DNA of 19,216 nt from a candidate division Zixibacteria bacterium 4484_93 (GTDB lineage Bacteria; UBP14; UBA6098; 4484-93), in assembly GCA_002085385.1 (NCBI GenBank), contig NATO01000015.1:1-19216 (forward strand), written 5' to 3'. Both the position numbers and the translations under genes were made by a program. Numbering within the stretch: the first letter of the stretch is position 1; each line of letters opens with the position of its first letter. The notes under the pieces were generated by a model. It was not told the DNA's origin. It worked only from the letters and a program-made list of their open reading frames with translations, and did no database searches. Below are positions 13,001 to 19,216 of the stretch, piece after piece.

Positions 13001-15376
13001 GTGCCCGACGGGAGGGGGAAATATGCTATTGTGTTTATCTTCCTCTTTATTCTGTTTATAGGGGCTTTTTTCGTCTTCCCGAATCTGTATATCAAGCTTG
13101 CTGCATTTGCTCTTCTGGGACTGTTTGCTCTCTTTATCCCGTATAGAGTGATTCTCCCTTTTCTTATTATCTATATGGCCGCATTCCCTGTTGAAACGGC
13201 GCTTGATAACTTTGGGCTTTTCGGCTTTGATGTTTCGCTGCATGAGATTATCCTCGGCTTGCTTCTTGCAGTTTGGATTTTGGAACTTGTTTCCGGCAGA
13301 ATTCCTGTCAAATTTAAGAGCAGAGAAATAATTCTTATATCGATAATGCTTTTATACTTTGTTATTCCAATTTTTGTTGGACTGGCAAAACCGCACCTTG
13401 GATTTGCCTGGAGGAATGATATAAGACATTCTTATTTCTATCTTGCCTACTTCCCGATTGTTACATACATCTCAAGCCTGAAGGATGCCGAGAAGGCATA
13501 TAAGTGGCTCGCACTGGGTATGGTGGGCTTTTCACTCCTTATAATTTCTCCTTTTATTATTGGGACCCTTTCCCCTATGTATTCCCATTTACAGGGAACT
13601 ATCCGTTTCGGGCAGCGAAACAACAATATAATGCTTATAACATATCCTTTTCTCTTCCAATCTTATGTTATAGATTCGAAGCCGTTTTTCAAAAACGAAG
13701 GGAAGGCTACGAGGATACTTATCTTTACCATTTTGCTCCTCGGACTCCTCTTCACACAGACGAGGACGATGTGGCTCGGGGTGCTTGGGACGGTTCTTTT
13801 ACTTTTGATTTTTAATATTTCGGAGAAGAGGTCCACCGCTGTCCTTGTAACCGTTGGGAAGGTGGTCTTGATCCTGGTCGTGATGGTAGTTCTACTGAAT
13901 GCTGGGCTTTATCTTTTAGCAAGGGATTTATACGACTATATTTCCTATTTTCTTACTGAGAGGTTCGCGACATTAGGTAGGATAGGGACTGACCTTGCTC
14001 TCGCTATAAGGAAGATAGAGCGGATGGATGCGAGGACGATGTGGCAGGATAACATCTGGATAGGAAGAGGGTTTGGCGCAAGCTGGACAATCCTGGGAGA
14101 GGAATTCTCTTTTTGTGATGATTTCTACTGGACTACACTTGCAAAAACGGGGATAATAGGGCTTTTTCTCTTGCTCTCCATCTATATCTACTACTCCTAC
14201 ATCCTCTTTCGGCTCTTTCGCATTCGGAAAAGGCTGAAAACAACTTTTGCGAGGAGATTCGTCGAGGTCCAGTTTGCTACCATCCCTGCGACATTTGCTA
14301 TGGGGTATGTAAATTCGCATCTATTCGATTCACCGATAACTATCGTTGGGTATCTTGTTTTGATAGGGATAACAGAATATCTATACGATAGAGCAATAAT
14401 ACATAAGGACCCGGAATGCTTAAAAGCTCTGGATAGGCTTCGTGCACGGAGAAACTATCCTGGCTATCTCCTTGCCGTCAGGAAAATGCTCTCTGCCCTC
14501 AGGTTGTTTAAACCTGAGCTTATAGTTGCACTCGGATACTGGGTGAACAAGATACCGGCAGCAAGATATGCCAGGGAAACCGCCACAGAGTTCCTGCCAG
14601 TTGAGACAGGAGAGATTGCGAGACCAAACGGGCTGAAACGAAAGCTTTTTGATAGCTATATACATTTCCTCAGCTCCGATGCGGTTAAACTTGTCCTCTC
14701 GCGGGGGCATATCCCTGGAGTCCAGCTTGCCCGTCTGGGTGTGTCGAAAGAGAAGATTCAGGATATATACCCGGTCTATCCGAAGTCGTTTTTCGTCAAG
14801 AAACCGGTGGAAGAGTTTATCCTCGGTGAGAGACGGAACAAGCTCCTCTTCGTTGGAAGATTATCTGCGGAGAAGGGAGTGCTCCTCCTTCCCGAGATTA
14901 TGAGGCAGATGGATGGGGAGCGGTTTGTCCTCTACATAGTAGGTGAAGGGGGAATGAGAAGTAAGCTGGAGAGAATCATTGATAGATATGACCTCGAGAA
15001 TAGAATAAAGCTGCTCGGTGCGCGACCGGCAGATATGCTGTATTCATACTTTAAGTCCTGCGATCTGCTCGTTATCCCTTCTGTTACCGAGGGGATAGCA
15101 AAGGTAGCCCTCGAGGGGGTGCTCTGCGGTGTCCCGATTGTGGCAAGCGATATCGAGCCAATCTCATTCCTGCTTGATGCTGGAAAAGGGGGTGTTCTTG
15201 TTCCGCCCGAAGATGCAGATGCGTTCGCGGAGGCAATAAGGAAACTTTGTATCTCCCAAAGCGAGAGAGAGCAAATCCTCGAAAATCAGAAGCTCTTGAG
15301 GGAGCGCTTCATTCACGGTAGAAAAAGTTTGACATCGGCAGTCCAAGATTTTATTCGGTGGAGGTTCGGCGGATGA
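13001..15376 (+). CDS. fusion of O-antigen ligase/polymerase-like membrane protein with an N-truncated GT4 glycosyltransferase
   Basis: The 791-residue protein starts at GTG 13001, with AAGGGGAG 10 nt upstream. Residues 1-485 hold about ten hydrophobic segments in the Wzy/WaaL pattern. They include the large periplasmic loop before the DDFYW stretch near residue 372 and the conserved IWIGRGFGAS region, so it is probably a glycan polymerase or ligase. From about residue 502 (FKPELIVALGYW) a GT-B glycosyltransferase sequence begins: KLLFVGRLSAEKG at 613, then the donor-site EX7E (Glu697, Glu705) in TEGIAKVALE, and CGVPIVASD. The first 70-80 residues of the usual GT4 N-terminal Rossmann domain are missing. 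The fusion is in frame with no stop between the halves. The GT4 C-terminal domain is intact; whether the catalytic unit works without its acceptor half is doubtful. It overlaps the next gene by ATGA. Confidence 0.8.
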   Translation: MPDGRGKYAIVFIFLFILFIGAFFVFPNLYIKLAAFALLGLFALFIPYRVILPFLIIYMAAFPVETALDNFGLFGFDVSLHEIILGLLLAVWILELVSGRIPVKFKSREIILISIMLLYFVIPIFVGLAKPHLGFAWRNDIRHSYFYLAYFPIVTYISSLKDAEKAYKWLALGMVGFSLLIISPFIIGTLSPMYSHLQGTIRFGQRNNNIMLITYPFLFQSYVIDSKPFFKNEGKATRILIFTILLLGLLFTQTRTMWLGVLGTVLLLLIFNISEKRSTAVLVTVGKVVLILVVMVVLLNAGLYLLARDLYDYISYFLTERFATLGRIGTDLALAIRKIERMDARTMWQDNIWIGRGFGASWTILGEEFSFCDDFYWTTLAKTGIIGLFLLLSIYIYYSYILFRLFRIRKRLKTTFARRFVEVQFATIPATFAMGYVNSHLFDSPITIVGYLVLIGITEYLYDRAIIHKDPECLKALDRLRARRNYPGYLLAVRKMLSALRLFKPELIVALGYWVNKIPAARYARETATEFLPVETGEIARPNGLKRKLFDSYIHFLSSDAVKLVLSRGHIPGVQLARLGVSKEKIQDIYPVYPKSFFVKKPVEEFILGERRNKLLFVGRLSAEKGVLLLPEIMRQMDGERFVLYIVGEGGMRSKLERIIDRYDLENRIKLLGARPADMLYSYFKSCDLLVIPSVTEGIAKVALEGVLCGVPIVASDIEPISFLLDAGKGGVLVPPEDADAFAEAIRKLCISQSEREQILENQKLLRERFIHGRKSLTSAVQDFIRWRFGG
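15360..15364 (+). promoter_or_regulatory. Shine-Dalgarno site inside the fusion gene's end, fixing the next start
   Basis: GGAGG ends 8 nt before the ATG at 15373, which overlaps the preceding TGA. It favours 15373 over the in-frame ATG at 15358, whose first codon would overlap this site. Confidence 0.75.
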
Positions 15377-16713
15377 AGAGCTTGCTTATGATACTCACAT
15401 ATTTTCCACCTGTTGGTGGACCGCCTGTGCAGTATGTTCTGCGGCACCTGAGGTATCTGTCGGAATTCGGCTGGAAGCCGTATGTGCTGACCCTCAGGAA
15501 GAACACATACTTTGCCTTCGATGATTCGCTGCTCGATGAGATACCGAAGGATGTCTTTGTGAGAAGGACATCCGCCCTCGATTACGCCCACATCAAACTG
15601 CTGGGAAAACCGGAGGATAGAATAGTTACCGACCGCCGCTGGAGACCACAGGATACCCCTCCAAAGGGGATAGGAGCCATCGAGTTCTTCATAAGAAGAT
15701 ATCTCCTTATCCCCGATGGACAGATAGGCTGGCTACCGTTTGCCGTGCCAGCTGGGTTGGAACTTATACGAAAGAACAATATCTCTGCTATATACACGAG
15801 GATAACCCCGTTTACGCCGTCGGTTATTGCGTATCTCCTTAAGATGCTCACAGGCAAGCCACTTATACTCGATTTCTCTGATGAATGGGTGACATCGAAG
15901 GATTTCTGCCTCCGCCCGAGGTTAAGACAAAGGGTTGAGATTTCGCTCGAGCGTCGTGTGGTTCTGTTTTCCGATTTTGTCATCGGCTCGGGTGAGCTGG
16001 TCACAGAACATCTTAGAAAGCGGTATCCGGAGAAGCCAGGAAGCCAGTTTGTCACGCTTCCACACGGCTTCAACGAAAGGGACTTCTCAGGGATAAAATC
16101 GACATCTCCGAGGGATAGATTTGTTATCCTCTACGCAGGAAGCCTCGAACCGTATGATGAGCCAAAGGGGTTCGCTATGACACCCAAATACCTGCTGGAA
16201 GGGTTATCGCTGTTTCTGAGAGAGAGACCTGATGCAAGGCTCGTCTTAAGATTTGTTGGGCATTTCCCCGATTTCCACAGGGAGAAGATAAGAAGGCTCA
16301 ATCTGGAAAGATTTGTCGAGACGCCAGGATATTTACCACACAGGAATATCCCACAGGAGCTTATGTCCGCTTCTTTGCTTCTCCTCCTGTATTTTTCCTC
16401 TACTGGCAGCCCGAGGCAACTGCCGGGCAAACTGTTTGAATATATAAGAGCAGGAAAACCTGTGCTTGCTCTTATGCCCGAGGAATGCGAAACCGCCCGG
16501 ATACTGAAAAGAGCAAACCTCGGTATATTTGCCCCGCCTGAAGAGCCAGAGGCTATCAAAAGAAGCATAGAGGAGCTTTATTCACTCTGGGAGGAGGAAA
16601 AGCTTGATAGAACACCAAACTGGGAGTATATTTATAATTTTGAACACAAGAAGATAACAGGAAAGCTTGCTCAACTTCTCGATAAGGTTTCGGATGAATA
16701 TACTCATCGTTAG
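15373..16713 (+). CDS. GT4-family glycosyltransferase
   Basis: A complete 446-residue GT-B glycosyltransferase of the 'PPVGGPPVQ' type. The N-terminal TYFPPVGGPPVQYVLRHLRYL is the glycine-rich start of the family. LIPDGQIGWLPFA, ITPFTPSVIAYLL, LDFSDEWV and the FVTLPHGFNERDF hinge follow. The C-terminal donor domain begins with VILYAGSL and includes the FSSTGSPRQLPGKLFEYIRAGKPVLAL motif. Proteins of this kind add a sugar to a lipid-linked glycan at the cytoplasmic face; the sugar cannot be read from sequence. No gap is visible in its domain order, unlike its two neighbours. Start at 15373 is set by GGAGG and a 4-nt overlap with the fusion gene. It overlaps the next gene by 20 nt. Confidence 0.92.
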   Translation: MKSLLMILTYFPPVGGPPVQYVLRHLRYLSEFGWKPYVLTLRKNTYFAFDDSLLDEIPKDVFVRRTSALDYAHIKLLGKPEDRIVTDRRWRPQDTPPKGIGAIEFFIRRYLLIPDGQIGWLPFAVPAGLELIRKNNISAIYTRITPFTPSVIAYLLKMLTGKPLILDFSDEWVTSKDFCLRPRLRQRVEISLERRVVLFSDFVIGSGELVTEHLRKRYPEKPGSQFVTLPHGFNERDFSGIKSTSPRDRFVILYAGSLEPYDEPKGFAMTPKYLLEGLSLFLRERPDARLVLRFVGHFPDFHREKIRRLNLERFVETPGYLPHRNIPQELMSASLLLLLYFSSTGSPRQLPGKLFEYIRAGKPVLALMPEECETARILKRANLGIFAPPEEPEAIKRSIEELYSLWEEEKLDRTPNWEYIYNFEHKKITGKLAQLLDKVSDEYTHR

Positions 16714-17728
16714 CATATACCATTATGTGAGAGGAGGGCTGGAAAGATACGCTTTCTCGCTTGCGGAGCTTCTAAAGGGGAAGGGGAATAATGTATCCTT
16801 TTTCTCGATGAAGCATCCTGAGAATATCCTATCCGATGATGAGAGATACTTCGTCGAATATATCGACTATCCGACAATCGCAAGAGAAAGAGGTATTATA
16901 AGGGGAGGGGTTGATACCCTGAGAAGAACATTCTTTTTCCCGCAGGCGGCGAGGAATATCTCCCGGCTGCTCGATGACAAGAGACCGGATATTGTTCATA
17001 TTCAGTCGCTTCTCCATTATATAACGCCATCCATCCTGTATCCTATAAAGCGGCGTGGGATACCTGTGGTCTGGACTCTGCACGACTACTCACTTCTCTG
17101 TGCAAACGGGCTCCTCTTCTCCGAGCGTCGAGAATCAAAAGGTGGATTCCCCGAGGAGAAACTCATCTATCTGCCAAACTTTGTCGATGAGGTCTCACCC
17201 AAGAATCTTCCGAGAGAGAAAAAGATTATCTTTTCCGGCAGGCTCTCACCCGAGAAAGGGATAAAGATTCTACTCGAGCTTGCGAACAGGCTTCCCGAGA
17301 TTGATTTCGAGCTCGCTGGAACAGGAAAGCTCGAGGAGCGACTTCTGAAAAATAAACTTGGCAACATCCACCTTTTGGGGTATCTTACAAGGGATGAGTT
17401 GTTTGATAGGTTGAGCAGGGCTGCCCTTACCCTGTTCCCATCTATATGTCTGGAGAACCTACCGTATTCTGTTCTCGAGTCGATGATGCTCGAGACTCCA
17501 GTTGTGGCAGCGGATGTTGGAGCGGCGAAAGAAATTATCAGGGATAACGAAACAGGGATTCTCTTCTCTGCGGAGCGACTCGATGAAGCAAAAGAGAAGA
17601 TAATGACACTTATGAACGATACCCCACACCTTGAAGAGATGGGGAAAAAAGCAAGGGAATTCGTCCTCGAGAATTTCGACAGGGAAACACATTATCAGAG
17701 GCTTATGGAGGTTTATAATTCGGTATGA
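16694..17728 (+). CDS. GT4-family glycosyltransferase with an apparent internal deletion
   Basis: The start ATG at 16694 (MNILIVSIYHYVRGGLERYA) gives the family's expected N-terminus. The longer frame from 16667 adds residues inside the previous gene. The N-terminal Rossmann domain has the GG(L)E-type loop, HIQSLLHYITPS and VVWTLHDYSLLCANGLLF. Then SERRES joins directly to GGFPEEKLIYLPNFVD at about residue 146 (near 17120-17145). Homologs normally carry a further 70-80 residues here (a CERC-like segment, a long helical region and an 'APS.F....' strand). The C-terminal donor domain is complete: KKIIFSGRLSPEKGIK, then LENLPYSVLE with the EX7E glutamates 254 and 262, and ETPVVAADVG. Total length is 344 residues. 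It may be a natural minimal form, a damaged gene or an assembly collapse. It ends in an ATGA overlap. Confidence 0.85.
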   Translation: MNILIVSIYHYVRGGLERYAFSLAELLKGKGNNVSFFSMKHPENILSDDERYFVEYIDYPTIARERGIIRGGVDTLRRTFFFPQAARNISRLLDDKRPDIVHIQSLLHYITPSILYPIKRRGIPVVWTLHDYSLLCANGLLFSERRESKGGFPEEKLIYLPNFVDEVSPKNLPREKKIIFSGRLSPEKGIKILLELANRLPEIDFELAGTGKLEERLLKNKLGNIHLLGYLTRDELFDRLSRAALTLFPSICLENLPYSVLESMMLETPVVAADVGAAKEIIRDNETGILFSAERLDEAKEKIMTLMNDTPHLEEMGKKAREFVLENFDRETHYQRLMEVYNSV

Positions 17729-18570
17729 AAAGGCTGCTTTTGACAGGCTCGAGCGGTCTTTTGGGGAGCTGTATCCTTCAGCGACTCGAAGGAGAATTTG
17801 AGCTGCTCGCTCCATCGAGGGACCGAATGGATATAACGGATGCAGCTGCTGTGAGCAAGCTGGTGAGGGGGTTTTCTCCCGAATGGATTGTCCATCTTGC
17901 GGCATTCACCGATATGGACAGAGCGGAGGCTGAAAAGGAGAAGGCAAGATTTGTCAACCTCACAGGAACAGAGAATCTTGTTGAGGCGGCAAAGAGTATC
18001 GGTGCAAAGCTTCTCTTTGCCAGCACAAACTACATATTCGGTGGCGAGGGGAATTCGCCTTACAAGCCATACGACCCGCCCTGTCCGGTCAACTACTATG
18101 GATATACGAAATATCTTGCCGAGGTTAAGGGGAAAGAGATATTAGGAGAAGACTTTATTATAGCGAGATTTGGCTGGGGTATCTGGAAGAGCAAACGCTC
18201 GGTTAAGCTGATAAACAGGCTCCCGGATATTGTGAGGGAGGGGAAACCGCTTAAACTTGCAGATGATAACCTCCAGTCGATATCGTATGCACCTGATATT
18301 GCGGAAGGAATTAGGGTTATAATAGAAAGAGGGCTTACGGGGATATTCCATCTTGTCAATGAGGGGGAGGCGACGAGTTATGAGCTCGTAAAGTTCCTCC
18401 TCTCTCGGATGGGATATGATAACTACCCTGTGGAGAAGGTGGGACTCGATAGCATAAGTTTCCCTGCAAGAAGACAAAAGTATGGCGTGCTTGCTATTAC
18501 GCCGCCTGTTGTGCTCCGTCCCTGGCAGAAGGCTATCGAGGATTTTGCGAAGAGGATGCGAGAAAATTGA
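17725..18570 (+). CDS. RmlD-like dTDP-4-dehydrorhamnose reductase family protein
   Basis: This 281-residue reductase has the extended-SDR layout of the RmlD substrate-binding family. GSSGLLG is at residues 8-14, followed by MDITD, HLAAFTDMDRAE, NLTGTENL, STNYIFGGEGNSPYKP (the family's STDYVFDG block) and the catalytic Tyr125...Lys129 in YYGYTK. A SYAPDIAEGI stretch and FHLVNEGEATSYEL follow. RmlD makes dTDP-L-rhamnose in the last step of its pathway. The block changes (STN for STD, YGYTK for YGRSK) leave room for another 6-deoxysugar or related substrate. No rmlA, rmlB or rmlC is in the window. It overlaps both neighbours by 4 nt, the upstream one by ATGA and the downstream one by TTGA, so it is tightly coupled in the cluster. 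Confidence 0.87.
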   Translation: MKRLLLTGSSGLLGSCILQRLEGEFELLAPSRDRMDITDAAAVSKLVRGFSPEWIVHLAAFTDMDRAEAEKEKARFVNLTGTENLVEAAKSIGAKLLFASTNYIFGGEGNSPYKPYDPPCPVNYYGYTKYLAEVKGKEILGEDFIIARFGWGIWKSKRSVKLINRLPDIVREGKPLKLADDNLQSISYAPDIAEGIRVIIERGLTGIFHLVNEGEATSYELVKFLLSRMGYDNYPVEKVGLDSISFPARRQKYGVLAITPPVVLRPWQKAIEDFAKRMREN

Positions 18571-19216
18571 AGATAGGAATTCTGGGAACGAGAGGGATAC
18601 CTGCCAGCTATGGTGGGTTCGAACTTATAGCCGATGTCACGGCGAGGCAGATGACCGAACGTGGGCACTCTGTCACCGTCTACTGCCGGCTGGGAAAGGT
18701 CGAACTGCGCGGAGAATACAAAGGGGTAAGGCTTATACAGCTGCCGACCATCGACACAAAATATACATCCACCATTTTCCACACAGCTCTCTCTATTATA
18801 TATACTATATTATCGGAAAAGTTCGATATTATTCATATATATAATGTCGGCAACGGGATACTCCTGCCAATTCTGAAACTCTTCGGGAAAAAGGTTGTTA
18901 TATCGGTGGACGGTATCGAGTGGAAAAGAAAAAAGTTCAGTGGGTTCTCGAGATGGTATATGCGTTTCAATGAGCGTTTTGCGGTTAGATTCTCCGATAG
19001 ACTGATAGTCGATTCCCGTGCCGTCTGGGAATACTACAACCGGAGATACGGTATAAAAGACCATATTTATCTCCCATCCGGCGTTGAACCGATAAGCTCT
19101 AACTCACAAGATTTCCTAAAGGAACTGGGTATCGAGCCGAAAAGATACTTGCTGTTCGTCGGGAGGCTCGTCCCCGAAAAGAAAATAGAATTCCTGATTG
19201 AAGGGTTCAGTAGATT
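18567..19216 (+). CDS. DUF1972/GT4 glycosyltransferase (rhamnosyltransferase-like), cut by the window end
   Basis: The start is TTG at 18567, overlapping the reductase stop (TTGA, 18567-18570), with AGAGGA 10 nt upstream. The 216 visible residues begin KIGILGTRGIPASYGGFE, the signature of the DUF1972 N-terminal domain. RGHSVTVYCR, FDIIHIYNVGNGILLP, VVISVDGIEWKRKKFS, FSDRLIVDSRAVWEYY and IYLPSGVEP follow. The donor domain then starts with YLLFVGRLVPEKKIEFLIEGF and runs off the window. Known DUF1972 enzymes such as streptococcal Cps2T/RgpB-type proteins transfer rhamnose to an early acceptor sugar. With an RmlD-like gene immediately upstream a rhamnosyl role is plausible, not shown. Its frame contains no stop to the end. 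Confidence 0.9.
   Translation, partial: MKIGILGTRGIPASYGGFELIADVTARQMTERGHSVTVYCRLGKVELRGEYKGVRLIQLPTIDTKYTSTIFHTALSIIYTILSEKFDIIHIYNVGNGILLPILKLFGKKVVISVDGIEWKRKKFSGFSRWYMRFNERFAVRFSDRLIVDSRAVWEYYNRRYGIKDHIYLPSGVEPISSNSQDFLKELGIEPKRYLLFVGRLVPEKKIEFLIEGFSR

Noticed and set aside
640..17680. Frequent CTCGAG hexamers as a possible recognition or uptake signal
   Set aside because: Nearly all fall in frame as Leu-Glu or in related contexts, so codon preference explains them. I did not compute enrichment.
18790..18850. TATATA-rich stretch as a promoter
   Set aside because: It lies inside the DUF1972 transferase and encodes a hydrophobic Ile/Tyr-rich segment that fits the family. ATA and ATT codons explain the composition.
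1..19216. CRISPR arrays, insertion sequences, integrases or att sites
   Set aside because: No spaced direct repeats, transposase motifs or terminal inverted repeats were seen. tRNA-Gln is followed at once by prs, with no integrated element.

Overview
The window reads as a stretch of chromosome from an uncultured Gram-negative bacterium. It encodes an outer-membrane polysaccharide exporter of the Wza/SLBB type, a lipobox lipoprotein, a secreted cyclophilin, a MacB-type permease and the MEP isoprenoid enzyme IspE. GTG and TTG starts, ATA isoleucine codons and AGA/AGG arginine codons are frequent. Most genes are packed with 4-nt overlaps or gaps below 20 nt. I cannot name the phylum; deep-branching FCB or WOR-3/TA06-like candidate lineages would fit, but that is a guess.

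Region 1 (2-3684, + strand) holds the end of a TPR-repeat protein, a small lipoprotein with a 30-bp tandem repeat, an exported cyclophilin-type peptidyl-prolyl isomerase and an aldehyde dehydrogenase. A hairpin plus T-tract overlaps the last codons of the dehydrogenase gene. Region 2 (3636-6970, - strand) is a three-gene operon read toward region 1. It encodes a YghO/bacterial-ceramide-synthase-like N-acyltransferase, an NAD(P)-dependent extended SDR and a MacB/FtsX-type ABC permease. The first two genes overlap by ATGA and resemble the acyltransferase/reductase pair of bacterial ceramide synthesis, which makes this the best candidate for unexpected lipid chemistry here.

Region 3 (7038-9650, + strand) starts from a strong extended -10 promoter in the divergent gap and carries ispE, tRNA-Gln(UUG), prs and rplY. 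Region 4 (9661-19216, + strand) follows with no visible terminator or promoter. It is an exopolysaccharide/O-antigen-type cluster: an SLBB export protein, a Wzz-like chain-length protein, a polymerase/ligase-like membrane protein fused to a glycosyltransferase, two further GT4 glycosyltransferases, an RmlD-like reductase, and a DUF1972-type glycosyltransferase cut by the window end.

The most striking feature of region 4 is that three of its genes look shortened at specific points. The Wzz gene changes frame just before its last membrane segment. The ligase-like gene runs into a glycosyltransferase lacking the first part of its N-terminal Rossmann domain. The 344-residue glycosyltransferase lacks a block in the middle of its N-terminal domain. 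Either the cluster has suffered several deletions, or the assembly collapsed here. Read mapping would decide between these.
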